Of a stretch of DNA of 64,000 nt, positions 17,272 to 25,399 are shown piece by piece. This DNA is from an uncultured Coriobacteriaceae bacterium (lineage in GTDB: Bacteria; Actinomycetota; Coriobacteriia; Coriobacteriales; Atopobiaceae), in the NCBI GenBank assembly GCA_902778135.1, contig CACYWP010000006.1, positions 49,799 to 113,798 on the forward strand, written 5' to 3'. Every line of letters begins with the position of its first letter. The first letter of the stretch is position 1. Under the pieces are notes generated by a model. The model made no database searches. It saw only the letters and a list, made by a program, of their open reading frames with translations, and was not told the DNA's origin. The position numbers were made by a program, and so were the translations under genes.

Positions 17272-17402
17272 GTGGACGAAGTTGCAGATATGCGCGATTA
17301 TGCCGGGACACACCGAGTATCGGAGGTGCAAAAGCCCAGATGGCACGAAGCCGATACTCGCATGTCTCACGAAAAATCGCGCATATCTGCAACTTCGTCC
17401 AC
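17272..17402. repeat. 131-bp inverted repeat with 27-bp perfect arms
   Basis: Positions 17272-17298 and 17376-17402 are exact reverse complements over 27 bases (arms begin GTGGACGAAG). A second perfect 10-bp pairing, CGAGTATCGG (17314-17323) with 17351-17360, lies inside, separated from the outer arms by 15 bases on each side; the loop is 27 bases. No open frame fits. Equal spacing suggests one continuous folded element: a MITE-like mobile element, an orphan attachment structure or an RNA hairpin. It lies downstream of the antisense RiPP gene. Confidence 0.9.
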
Positions 17403-17542
17403 CTGCGCTGCCAATCTGCCACCGCCGCGTCCGGCAGCGATGGAAGCCCGTTGAACGCACCCGGCGGTTGTGTCGAGCGAGGGCCGGAGAGGCGATCTCC
17501 ATCCGGCGAAAGTGGCAAGAATCGCCAATGCAGAAATTCTCG

Positions 17543-17737
17543 CTAGTGTACGACTACTCCGCATAGCTTGTAACCGCGACAAACGTCCGGACACCAGTCG
17601 CTGCCGCCGGCAATTGCTGTCAGCTGCTCGTCAGATAGCTCGTAACCCTCCTGCTTGGCGAGCGTCATGATCTCCTCGGGGGTCTTGCAAGCCTTTGCCT
17701 TCTCCATCTGCTCGGGCGACAGGTCCTCAAAGCTCAT
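17543..17737 (-). CDS. Nif11-like leader RiPP precursor peptide
   Basis: A 64-residue peptide with the layout of a Nif11-type natural-product precursor. Residues 1-43 form a helical acidic leader (MSFEDLSPEQMEKAKACK, then TPEEIMTLAKQEGYELSDEQ) ending in LTAIAGG, a double-Gly cleavage site of the kind recognised by peptidase-containing ABC exporters. The 19-residue core has Cys at 49, 53 and 59, plus Ser and Trp. The ATG at 17737 has AAGGAG seven bases upstream. No maturase, protease or transporter lies in this window, so it is an orphan precursor, antisense to and inserted in the ribosomal gene block. Confidence 0.82.
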   Translation of the reverse strand: MSFEDLSPEQMEKAKACKTPEEIMTLAKQEGYELSDEQLTAIAGGSDWCPDVCRGYKLCGVVVH

Positions 17738-17774
17738 AATGGTTCTCCTTGTTCGAAAAGACATCCGGCCTATT

Positions 17775-17796
17775 CTACGCAATGACGGTTGCGTAG
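17775..17796 (-). promoter_or_regulatory. Palindrome upstream of the RiPP precursor gene
   Basis: CTACGCAA pairs with TTGCGTAG around a 6-base spacer, a perfect 8-bp palindrome 38 bases before the start codon. On the minus strand its inner edge merges with a -10-like TAGAAT. An operator or 5' RNA hairpin controlling the peptide is likely. Confidence 0.5.
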
Positions 17797-18154
17797 TGCC
17801 ATCCCATCCGCGGTTGGCGGTCCGCCAGATATCCCTACGATAACTACTTGCCATGACTGGGATGCTGGGCAGGCAGGTCGGCGCATCGTTTTGCCGAGAG
17901 CCGGTCTGGTGCAGGAATGGGGGAGAGGGGACGGCGCGTGTGCCCGCATGAGGAGGTCAGATATGGCCGTGCCCCACATCGGTCGGGTCTCGTTGGCATG
18001 AAAGCCAAGGTGCAAGGCTGTCATGCCGACCCATCGCACCCATGCTGCTTACCGACAAGAGCGGTGATGTTTTCTCGCGCGAGCGCCTATGGGCGTTCGG
18101 TGCGAGTAGACTGTGAGTGTCTTGTGTCGTATCCGATCGGAAAGGCGGTCATCC
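17797..18154. other. Gap of 358 bases between RiPP gene and adk
   Basis: No gene seen on either strand. The right end must contain the adk promoter because the secY operon has been terminated; no convincing hexamer pair was found. Confidence 0.4.
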
Positions 18155-18781
18155 ATGAATCTCGTACTCCTTGGCGCACCCGGCGCTGGCAAGGGAACCC
18201 AGGCCCAGAAGCTCGTCGCCGACTACGGCGTTGCCCACATCTCCACCGGCGACCTGCTGCGCGCCGCCGTCAAGGCCCAGAGCGAGCTCGGCAAGCAGGC
18301 TAAGGCCTTCATGGACGAGGGCAAGCTCGTCCCCGACCAGCTCGTCATCGACCTGGTCAAGGAGCGCCTGCAGCAGGACGACGCCAAGAAGGGCTTCATC
18401 CTGGACGGCTTCCCGCGCAACACGGCCCAGGCCGTCACGCTCGACTCCGAGCTCGAGGGCATGGGCGTGAAGCTGGACGGCGCCCTGCTCGTCGACGTCG
18501 CCTTCCCGGTCATCGTCGAGCGTCTCTCCTCGCGCCGCACCTGCCGCAGCTGCAGCTATACCGCTCCCGCGGGGACCGAGGTCTGCCCGCGCTGCGGTGG
18601 CGAGATGTACCAGCGCGACGACGACAAGCCCGAGACCATCCAGAAGCGCCTCGACACCTACCAGGCCCAGACCGCTCCGCTCATCGAGTACTATGGCGGC
18701 AAGGGAATCCTCATCAAGGTCGACGGCGACCGTCCGGTCGACGAGGTCTATGTGGACGTCAAGAAGGAGCTGGGCCTCTAG
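18155..18781 (+). CDS. adk: Adenylate kinase, zinc-LID type
   Basis: Catalyses ATP + AMP to 2 ADP. 208 residues with the P-loop LLGAPGAGKGTQAQKL (residues 4-19), the AMP site (STGDLLRAA) and FILDGFPRNTAQA. The LID domain keeps four Cys, CRSCSYTAPAGTEVCPRCGG, a structural zinc site. Start is ATG at 18155 after an AAAGGCGG site; an upstream in-frame ATG at 18113 is less likely. It is normally adjacent to secY but here stands 1 kb away. Confidence 0.97.
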   Translation: MNLVLLGAPGAGKGTQAQKLVADYGVAHISTGDLLRAAVKAQSELGKQAKAFMDEGKLVPDQLVIDLVKERLQQDDAKKGFILDGFPRNTAQAVTLDSELEGMGVKLDGALLVDVAFPVIVERLSSRRTCRSCSYTAPAGTEVCPRCGGEMYQRDDDKPETIQKRLDTYQAQTAPLIEYYGGKGILIKVDGDRPVDEVYVDVKKELGL

Positions 18782-18808
18782 TGCCCTAGCCAATCGGCTT
18801 TGACCGAC

Positions 18809-18832
18809 GCGCCCCAGCAGAGCCTGGGGCGC
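18809..18832 (+). terminator. Hairpin after adk
   Basis: GCGCCCCAG and CTGGGGCGC form a perfect 9-bp stem with a 6-base loop. A second perfect hairpin, GTGGACGG/CCGTCCAC, follows at 18839-18861. Neither has a T run; they separate adk from map and may attenuate or process the message. Confidence 0.5.
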
Positions 18833-18899
18833 GTACCCGTGGACGGAGGGGGACCGTCCACGTCATACACGACCCCAACCATCAAAGGAAGCAACACCC

Positions 18900-19685
18900 A
18901 TGATCAAGATCAAGACTCCCGAAGACATCGAGGAGTTCAAGCGTGCGGGATCAGTGTCGAAGGCGGCCCTGCGCCTGGCGGGCTCGCTGATTCGTCCTGG
19001 CGTGTCGACCAGGGAGATTGACGCCGCAGTCGAGAGCTTCATCCGCCTGCACGGCGGCGTTCCCGGATTCAAGGGGCTCTATGGGTTCCCCGCCTCGGTC
19101 TGTGCCTCCATCAACGAGGAGATCGTGCACGGCATTCCTTCCCCCATGACCTTCCTCAACGATGGCGACATCCTGACCATCGACACCGGGGCGACCGTCG
19201 ACGGCTGGGTGGGCGACAATGCCTGGACCTTCTATGTCGGCAACGTGTCCGACGAGGTCAAGGGCCTGTGCGAGGTGACGCTGGACTGCCTGAAGGCGGG
19301 TATCGAGCAGGCCGTCCCCGGCAACCATCTGGGGGACATCGGCTATGCCGTCCAGCATCTGGCCGAGAAGAACGGCTACGGCGTCGTGCGCGAGTACGTC
19401 GGGCATGGCGTGGGACGCGAGATGCACGAGGACCCGAACGTGCCCAACTACGGACGCAAGGGTCGCGGCGTCAAGCTGCAGGTGGGCATGACCATCGCCA
19501 TCGAGCCGATGATCACGATGGGCACCTACAAGAACCACACGCTGGCCAACGGCTGGACCGTCGTGACCAATGACGGCATGCCCTCCGCCCACTACGAGAA
19601 CAGCATTGCCATCACCAAGGACGGCCCCGTCATCCTCACCCAGGACGAGCTGGGCCCCTGGTGCAACATGCAGGGCGGGGAGTAG
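18900..19685 (+). CDS. map: Methionine aminopeptidase, type I
   Basis: Removes N-terminal methionine. 261 residues with the metal ligands in place: Asp in LTIDTGATVDGWVGDNAWTF, His in GHGVGREMHEDPNVPNYG, Glu in AIEPMITMG and the final Glu in SAHYENSIAITKDGP. No N-terminal zinc-finger extension. Ribosome site AAAGGAAG lies 11 bases before the ATG. Position after adk is classic. Confidence 0.97.
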   Translation: MIKIKTPEDIEEFKRAGSVSKAALRLAGSLIRPGVSTREIDAAVESFIRLHGGVPGFKGLYGFPASVCASINEEIVHGIPSPMTFLNDGDILTIDTGATVDGWVGDNAWTFYVGNVSDEVKGLCEVTLDCLKAGIEQAVPGNHLGDIGYAVQHLAEKNGYGVVREYVGHGVGREMHEDPNVPNYGRKGRGVKLQVGMTIAIEPMITMGTYKNHTLANGWTVVTNDGMPSAHYENSIAITKDGPVILTQDELGPWCNMQGGE

Positions 19686-19736
19686 CCAGCTGGCACCCAG
19701 ACGCCTTCCGTTCGCACGGGGCAAGAGACATCCAGG

Positions 19737-19770
19737 GACCGCCTCCCCATCGTCTGTCGGGGAGGCGGTC
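19737..19770 (+). terminator. Terminator after map
   Basis: GACCGCCTCCCC pairs perfectly with GGGGAGGCGGTC over 12 bp with a 10-base loop. It implies that infA starts a new transcript. Confidence 0.65.
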
Positions 19771-19843
19771 TCCGCTCTCGCGGCCGCGGTTGTGGCCATC
19801 AATCCGGCCAAGGTGGCCTCACATGTGAACATCCCATGCATGG

Positions 19844-19872
19844 TGGACTTGTGATGTTGTTTTGGATAAGAT
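19844..19872 (+). promoter_or_regulatory. Candidate promoter of infA
   Basis: TGGACT (19844-19849) and TAAGAT (19867-19872) are spaced by 17 bases, each four of six to consensus, 40 bases before infA and after the map terminator. Confidence 0.5.
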
Positions 19873-19911
19873 TAATGGTCGCTGTGAAATGCACGTAGAA
19901 GGCAGGTTTGT

Positions 19912-20130
19912 GTGAGCAAACAGGATGCAATCGAGCTTGAGGGCAAGGTCGTCGAGCCTCTCCCCAACGCCATGTTCAATGTCGAGCTCGAGAATGGCAA
20001 GACCATCCTCTGCACCATCTCCGGCAAGATTCGGATGAACTACATCCGCATCCTCCCGGGCGACCGCGTCGTGGTCGAGATTTCCCCGTACGACCTGACG
20101 CGCGGGCGCATCACCTACCGCTACAAGTAA
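19912..20130 (+). CDS. infA: Translation initiation factor IF-1
   Basis: An OB-fold factor, 72 residues. Sequence from [20 protein letters not shown] through [18 protein letters not shown] to [10 protein letters not shown] is canonical. Start is GTG at 19912. It begins the alpha-type segment of the cluster, after its own promoter candidate. Confidence 0.98.
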   Translation: MSKQDAIELEGKVVEPLPNAMFNVELENGKTILCTISGKIRMNYIRILPGDRVVVEISPYDLTRGRITYRYK

Positions 20131-20289
20131 GCACGCTTGCAGCACGTTCTACCCGTCCGGCCAGCCACCGGACGGTTCACGCACGGAATTCACGCCTGCG
20201 GCTGGGCGAGTACATAGCGCAAACTAGCTTCCACCTGGTTTGCCACCCCGTACCACAGTACGTATCCGTACTACCGGAAGGAAAGACAG

Positions 20290-20403
20290 ATGAAGGTACG
20301 TCCTTCGGTCAAGAAGATGTGCGACAAGTGCAAGGTCATCCGTCGCCACGGCAAGGTTTACGTCATCTGCGAGAACCCGCGCCACAAGCAGCGTCAGGGC
20401 TAA
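20290..20403 (+). CDS. rpmJ: 50S ribosomal protein L36, zinc form
   Basis: A 37-residue protein, [20 protein letters not shown] at the start, then a third Cys and a His. Ligands C11, C14, C27 and H32 define the C+ zinc-ribbon form. GGAAGGAAAG lies just upstream of the ATG. It is in its usual place between infA and rpsM. Confidence 0.97.
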   Translation: MKVRPSVKKMCDKCKVIRRHGKVYVICENPRHKQRQG

Positions 20404-20418
20404 GGAAGGAGACCCAAG

Positions 20419-20790
20419 TTGGCCCGTATCAACGGCGTCGATCTCCCGCGCGAGAAGCGCACGGATATCGCACTCACCTACATCTACGGCATCGGCCGCA
20501 CCAGCGCCAGCAAGATCTGCGAGGCCTGCGGCGTCGATCCTGCCATGAAGTCCAAGGACCTCTCCGAGGACGAGGTCACGCGTCTTCGCGACTACATCCA
20601 CGAGAATTTCACCACCGAGGGTGACCTCCGCCGTGAGGTTCGCCAGAACACCGCCCGCCTGATGGAGATCGGCTGCTACCGCGGCCTGCGCCATCGCAAG
20701 GGCCTCCCTGTCCACGGCCAGCGCACCCACACCAACGCGCGTACCCGCAAGGGCAAGCGTCGCCAGATCGGTGCGAAGAAGAGGGGCTAG
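20419..20790 (+). CDS. rpsM: 30S ribosomal protein S13
   Basis: Head protein that contacts P-site tRNA and the large subunit. 123 residues with [13 protein letters not shown], the helix-hairpin-helix [16 protein letters not shown] and the basic C-terminus ([20 protein letters not shown]). The start codon is TTG at 20419, behind an AAGGAAGGAG site; no ATG or GTG fits the conserved N-terminus. Confidence 0.97.
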   Translation: MARINGVDLPREKRTDIALTYIYGIGRTSASKICEACGVDPAMKSKDLSEDEVTRLRDYIHENFTTEGDLRREVRQNTARLMEIGCYRGLRHRKGLPVHGQRTHTNARTRKGKRRQIGAKKRG

Positions 20791-20800
20791 GGAGTAGACC

Positions 20801-21202
20801 ATGGCACAGAAGAAGAACCAGCGCGTTCAGCGCGTCCGTCGTAGCGAGCGCAAGAACATCGCGGTGGGCCAGGCCCACATCAAGTCCACGTTCAACAACA
20901 CGATCGTGACGATCACCGATACCCAGGGCAACGTCATCTCCTGGCAGTCGGGTGGCACCGTCGGCTTCAAGGGCTCCCGCAAGTCCACGCCGTTCGCCGC
21001 CCAGCTGGCCGCCGAGGCTGCCGCCAAGGCCGCCATGGACCACGGCCTGAAGAAGGTCACCGTCTTCGTCAAGGGCCCCGGCTCGGGCCGCGAGACGGCC
21101 ATCCGCTCCCTCCAGGCCGCAGGCCTCGAGGTTGCCGGCATCCAGGACAAGACCCCCATTCCGCACAACGGCTGCCGCCCCAAGAAGCGCCGTCGCGTGT
21201 AG
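20801..21202 (+). CDS. rpsK: 30S ribosomal protein S11
   Basis: Platform protein, 133 residues. Signatures [19 protein letters not shown] and [20 protein letters not shown] are intact, ending in [16 protein letters not shown] precedes the ATG. Confidence 0.98.
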   Translation: MAQKKNQRVQRVRRSERKNIAVGQAHIKSTFNNTIVTITDTQGNVISWQSGGTVGFKGSRKSTPFAAQLAAEAAAKAAMDHGLKKVTVFVKGPGSGRETAIRSLQAAGLEVAGIQDKTPIPHNGCRPKKRRRV

Positions 21203-21223
21203 CACGAGGAAGGACTCATAACT

Positions 21224-21829
21224 ATGGCAGTTGATAGGACCCCTGTCCTCAAGAGGTGCAGGTCCCTTGATATCGACCCGATCGTTCTGGGCATCAACAA
21301 GAAGAGCAACCGTCAGCCCCGTCGTCGCCGCCGCCAGGAGAGCGAGTACGGTGCCCAGCTTCGCGAGAAGCAGAAGGCCAAGTTCATCTACGGCGTGCTC
21401 GAGAAGCAGTTCCGCGGCTACTACGACTCCGCCAAGAAGATGAGCGGCATCACCGGCACCAACCTGATGGTCATCTTGGAGAGCCGTCTCGACAACGTCG
21501 TCTTCCGTCTGGGCTTTGCGCGCACCCGCAAGGAGGCCCGTCAGACCGTCCGTCACGGCCACATCACCGTGAACGGCAAGCGCGTCGACATCCCCTCCTA
21601 TCGCGTCAAGGCTGGCGACGTCATCGCCGTTGGCGAGAAGGCCAAGGACCTGCTGCCCATCAAGGAAGCCCTCATCTCCTCCGAGCACATGGCCGTTCCG
21701 GCCTGGCTTGAGGTCGACATCGAGAAGCTGCGCGGCTCCGTGCTGCAGCTGCCCGTCCGCGACCAGATCGACCTGATCACCGACGGCACCATCGACCCCC
21801 AGCTCATCGTCGAGCTCTACTCCAAGTAA
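21224..21829 (+). CDS. rpsD: 30S ribosomal protein S4
   Basis: 16S rRNA assembly protein, 201 residues. Contains the S4 RNA-binding domain (LDNVVFRLGFARTRKEARQ, HGHITVNGKRVDIPSY). The N-terminal Cys cluster of the zinc form is reduced to a single Cys, so it is the C- version, unlike S14 and L36 here. A GAAGGA site precedes the ATG. Confidence 0.97.
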   Translation: MAVDRTPVLKRCRSLDIDPIVLGINKKSNRQPRRRRRQESEYGAQLREKQKAKFIYGVLEKQFRGYYDSAKKMSGITGTNLMVILESRLDNVVFRLGFARTRKEARQTVRHGHITVNGKRVDIPSYRVKAGDVIAVGEKAKDLLPIKEALISSEHMAVPAWLEVDIEKLRGSVLQLPVRDQIDLITDGTIDPQLIVELYSK

Positions 21830-21852
21830 GCCCGAACCGGTAGGAGGTATTC

Positions 21853-22794
21853 ATGTCCGAATTCATCCGACCGCAGGTGTCGGTAGAGGAGGTCAACGAG
21901 AACCTCGCCCGCGTGAGCGCGGAGCCGCTGGAGCGCGGCTACGGCGACACGCTTGGCAACTCGCTGCGCCGCGTGCTGCTCTCGTCGCTCGAGGGCGCTG
22001 CGGTGGAGGCCATCCAGATCGATGGCGTCCAGCACGAGTTCACCACCGTCCCCGGCGTCTACGACGACGTCACTGACATCGTCCTCAACGTGAAGGGTCT
22101 GGTGTTCCGCTCCAACGGCACTGCCGAGGAGGGCGTCGCCACCATCAACGTAGAGGGTCCCTGCACCGTCACGGGCGGCGACTTCACCATCCCGTCCGAC
22201 TTCGAGCTGATCAATGCCGACCACGTCATCTGCACGCTGGGCGAGGATGCCCACCTGACCATGCAGATGCGCATCGGCACCGGTCGTGGCTATGTGTCCG
22301 GCGACGACAACGAGCGTGAGGGCGACCCCATCGGCCTCATCCACGTCGACTCGCTGTACTCGCCTGTGCGTCGCTGCGCCAAGGTCGTCGAGCCCTGCCG
22401 CGTCGGCCAGCACACCAACTACGACCGCCTGATCCTCGAGGTCGAGACCGATGGCTCCGTCTCTCCGCGCGATGCCGTGGTCGAGGCCGCCAACATCGTC
22501 AACCAGCACATGACCGCGTTCATGGGCCTGGCCGACGAGGAGGAGCCCGCCGAGGACACCTCGATCTTTGCCGTGGGTGTCGAGGAGGACAACACCGAGC
22601 TTGACAAGCAGATTGAGGACCTGGACCTCTCGGTCCGCTCCTACAACTGCCTGAAGCGCGCCGGCATCCACTCCGTGCGCCAGCTCGTGGAGTTCTCCGA
22701 GAACGACCTGCTTAACATCCGCAACTTTGGCGTGAAGTCCATCGAGGAAGTCAAGGACAAGCTCGAGGCCATGGGCCTTGGGCTGAAGGCCTAG
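21853..22794 (+). CDS. rpoA: DNA-directed RNA polymerase alpha subunit
   Basis: 313 residues. The N-terminal dimerisation domain has LERGYGDTLGNSLRRVLLSS, and the C-terminal domain (about residues 245-313) has LDLSVRSYNCLKRAGI, NIRNFGVKSIEEVKDKL. The linker is acidic. The ATG follows TAGGAGG closely. Position between rpsD and rplQ is standard. Confidence 0.98.
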   Translation: MSEFIRPQVSVEEVNENLARVSAEPLERGYGDTLGNSLRRVLLSSLEGAAVEAIQIDGVQHEFTTVPGVYDDVTDIVLNVKGLVFRSNGTAEEGVATINVEGPCTVTGGDFTIPSDFELINADHVICTLGEDAHLTMQMRIGTGRGYVSGDDNEREGDPIGLIHVDSLYSPVRRCAKVVEPCRVGQHTNYDRLILEVETDGSVSPRDAVVEAANIVNQHMTAFMGLADEEEPAEDTSIFAVGVEEDNTELDKQIEDLDLSVRSYNCLKRAGIHSVRQLVEFSENDLLNIRNFGVKSIEEVKDKLEAMGLGLKA

Positions 22795-22827
22795 ACACTC
22801 GCGTGTATTCTGAGGAGTAGATAGACC

Positions 22828-23238
22828 ATGAGGCACAACAAGAAGAGGGGCATGAAGCTCGGCACCGACGCCTCTCATACCAAGGCAATGAAGAAGAGCC
22901 TGCTGCAGGCCCTTCTGGCGAACGATCGTATCAAGACCCTCGACGTGCGCGCCAAGGCCATCCGTCCCGATGTTGACAAGGTCATCACCTGGGCCAAGAG
23001 GGGCGACCTGGCTTCCCGTCGTCTGGCCATCGCCAAGGTTGGCGACAAGGAGCTCGTCCGCGAGGTCTTCGAGAAGGCCGCCCAGGGCATGTGGGCCGAC
23101 CGCAACGGCGGTTACACCCGCATCATGAAGCTGGGTCCCCGCAAGGGCGATGCGGCCGAGGTCGTCATCATCGAGCTGGTCACCGAGCCCTGCACCCCCA
23201 AGAAGCAGGCTGTGACCAAGGTCGAGGACGCGGAGTAG
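22828..23238 (+). CDS. rplQ: 50S ribosomal protein L17
   Basis: 136 residues. Starts MRHNKKRGMKLGTDASHTKA and has the GGYTRIMKLGPRKGDAAEVV motif. Last gene of the ribosomal block, followed by a strong terminator. Confidence 0.98.
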   Translation: MRHNKKRGMKLGTDASHTKAMKKSLLQALLANDRIKTLDVRAKAIRPDVDKVITWAKRGDLASRRLAIAKVGDKELVREVFEKAAQGMWADRNGGYTRIMKLGPRKGDAAEVVIIELVTEPCTPKKQAVTKVEDAE

Positions 23239-23273
23239 CCACAGGCTACGACGTCGTCGCGACAGCGAATCAG

Positions 23274-23305
23274 GGGAGGTCAGGACTTGCCTGGCCTCCC
23301 TTTTT
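23274..23305 (+). terminator. Terminator after rplQ
   Basis: GGGAGGTCAGG pairs with CCTGGCCTCCC (one wobble) over 11 bp with a 5-base loop and is followed by TTTTT. Strong intrinsic terminator ending the ribosomal operon, 33 bases before truA. Confidence 0.9.
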
Positions 23306-23337
23306 CACATCTGATGCGCATCGCGGGAAGGGACAGG

Positions 23338-24162
23338 ATGTCGACGGACGATCGGGCGACCCTGGTGTTGGAGCTGGGGTATCGAGGCGGGGCATTTTCG
23401 GGCTTTGCCGAGCAGGAGGGCTGCCGGACGGTGGCAGGGGAGCTGCGCCAGGCGCTGCGGACCGTGCTGCACCGCGACGTCGAGCTGGTGTGCGCCGGCA
23501 GGACCGACGCGGGCGTGCATGCCGTCTCGCAGTATGTCAGCATCCCCGTGTCGGGTGACGAGCTGGAGCTCTCTGGCCGGCGTCTGATGGCCTCGCTGAC
23601 GGCCCTGGTGCCTGATGACATGTCGGTGCGACGCATCCTGCGCGCACGGGAGGGCTTCTCGGCGCGCTTCGACGCCCAGGCCCGCCGCTATCGCTACCGC
23701 ATCAGCTGCGGCCGCGTACGGCCGGGTCTGCTCTGGGGCTACACCTGGTGGCTGCGCCCGGCTGCGACGCTCGATGTCGATGCCATGCAGCGGGCGGCGT
23801 CCCTGCTGGTGGGCGAGCACGACTTCCGCAGCTTCTGCAAGGTGTCATCGGCACGCATGCTATTGGACGCAGGCCGCTCCACCAGCCGATGCCTCGAGAC
23901 GGTGAAGGTGTCCCATGCGGTCGAGATGGGCGAGCCCATCGTCGCCATCGACGTGGAGGGAAACGCGTTCCTGCACAACATGGTGCGCATCATGGTGGGA
24001 ACGCTGGTCGAGGTGGGACGCGGGCAGCGCGATCCCTCGTGGGTCGGCGAAGTGCTCGCCGCCTGCGACCGGAGGGCCGCGGGCGTGACCGCACCGCCCG
24101 AGGGATTGGCGTTCGTGGGCGTCGACTACCCCACAGGCCTGCTCGCACCTTGGGATTCGTGA
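23338..24162 (+). CDS. truA: tRNA pseudouridine synthase A
   Basis: Isomerises uridines 38-40 in the anticodon stem. 274 residues with the catalytic Asp in CAGRTDAGVHAVSQYV, plus QARRYRYRI, HDFRSFCK and NAFLHNMVRIMVGTLVEVG motifs. Start at ATG 23338 has an AAGGGA site; an earlier in-frame ATG at 23314 would place the start next to the terminator hairpin. It often follows rplQ, as here. Confidence 0.96.
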   Translation: MSTDDRATLVLELGYRGGAFSGFAEQEGCRTVAGELRQALRTVLHRDVELVCAGRTDAGVHAVSQYVSIPVSGDELELSGRRLMASLTALVPDDMSVRRILRAREGFSARFDAQARRYRYRISCGRVRPGLLWGYTWWLRPAATLDVDAMQRAASLLVGEHDFRSFCKVSSARMLLDAGRSTSRCLETVKVSHAVEMGEPIVAIDVEGNAFLHNMVRIMVGTLVEVGRGQRDPSWVGEVLAACDRRAAGVTAPPEGLAFVGVDYPTGLLAPWDS

Positions 24163-24243
24163 AGTTTTGCAAGCTAGACATGGGTGCATGGCATAACGGG
24201 TACCCTATCTCTCGTCGTGCCACCATAGTTGGAGGACTGCCTG

Positions 24244-25221
24244 TTGGATCTCTTCGTCGACGTGCTGCTTGACAGCCTCTCTGATACCGTCGAGCTCGTC
24301 CCGTTCCTGTTGCTCACCTACATTGCCATGGAGGCGTTGGAGCATGGGATGGCGGGCCGGCCGGAGCAGCTGATTGCCCAGGCTGACAAGGGCGGCACGG
24401 TCATCGGTGCCCTGCTGGGCGCCCTGCCCCAGTGCGGCTTCTCGGCTATGGCGGCGACACTCTACGCCGGGCGTGTCATCACCGCCGGCACCCTGGTCGC
24501 TGTCATCCTGTCCACATCTGACGAGCTCATACCGGTCTTCATGGCCACACGCACTCCGATGGGGCGGCTTGCCTCCATCATCGCGATCAAGGTGGTCATA
24601 GGCATGGCGGTGGGCCTTGTGGTCGACGTGGTCCTGCGGGCGCTGCACCGTGCGGGGGATGGGCATCCCCATATCGCAGAGCTGTGCGCGCGTGCGCACT
24701 GCCATTGCGGGGATGCCGACCTTGTTGACGACCGTGCACATGTCCACGACCACGGGAGCCATCAGGGACATGATCACGCCCACGACCATGCCCACCATCA
24801 CGAACATGCGGGCCATGGGCGCTGGTGGCACATCGTGCGCAGCGCCTTGGTGCACACGGTCGAGGTGACGGCCTTCATCTTCGCCATCACGCTGGCATTC
24901 GGCCTGGCATTCGAGCTGGTGGGCCAGGAGGCCCTGGCGCATGCCCTGGGCATCCATCCGGTGAGGGCGGTCTTCCTTGCGGCGTTGATCGGCCTGATAC
25001 CAAACTGCGGCGCATCGGTGGCCATAGCCCAGCTCTTCCTGGACGGAACGCTGGCAACGGGACCGATGCTGGCGGGGCTGCTCGTCTCGGGTGGCATGGG
25101 CCTGCTGGTGCTGTTCCGCACCAATGCCGACACCCAGCAGAACGTCGAGTTCGCGGCCTTCGTCTATCTGGTGGGTGTCCTCTGCGGTCTCGTGGCGAGT
25201 GCTATGGGACTTGTCCTCTGA
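24244..25221 (+). CDS. His-rich membrane transporter (putative manganese/arsenic efflux family)
   Basis: A 325-residue polytopic membrane protein with two homologous halves, each with a conserved Cys motif: LPQCGFSAMAATLYAGRVI and IPNCGASVAIAQLFLDGTL. Between them, at about residues 165-205, lies a cytoplasmic loop extremely rich in His (HDHAHDHAHHHEH). This matches the family annotated as putative manganese transporter or arsenic efflux protein. The His loop suggests a divalent metal ligand. The start is the TTG at 24244, eight bases after GGAGG; a TTG at 24229 is possible. It stands alone after truA. Confidence 0.82.
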   Translation: MDLFVDVLLDSLSDTVELVPFLLLTYIAMEALEHGMAGRPEQLIAQADKGGTVIGALLGALPQCGFSAMAATLYAGRVITAGTLVAVILSTSDELIPVFMATRTPMGRLASIIAIKVVIGMAVGLVVDVVLRALHRAGDGHPHIAELCARAHCHCGDADLVDDRAHVHDHGSHQGHDHAHDHAHHHEHAGHGRWWHIVRSALVHTVEVTAFIFAITLAFGLAFELVGQEALAHALGIHPVRAVFLAALIGLIPNCGASVAIAQLFLDGTLATGPMLAGLLVSGGMGLLVLFRTNADTQQNVEFAAFVYLVGVLCGLVASAMGLVL

Positions 25222-25399
25222 CGGTGCGGAAGCTGGCTCCAACCCGTCTTTCCCACCTCAGTCTCTGTGAATCTGCTGAATTCCACTACAACACATCGAC
25301 CATCCACAAGCTGGGGCAATGCCATGTGGATAATGACAAGTTGTATCAACAGTCGCAGCGTATCAGCCTGGGAGCGCGCAGTCTGGAGTCTCGCAAGCC

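Noticed and set aside
17272..17402. Terminator for the RiPP gene
   Set aside because: Arms are far too long, no T run follows, and the element is 140 bases downstream; kept as a repeat instead.
17201..17600. Small open frames of 66-123 codons on both strands
   Set aside because: They run through the inverted repeat in several frames equally, without ribosome sites or domain features.
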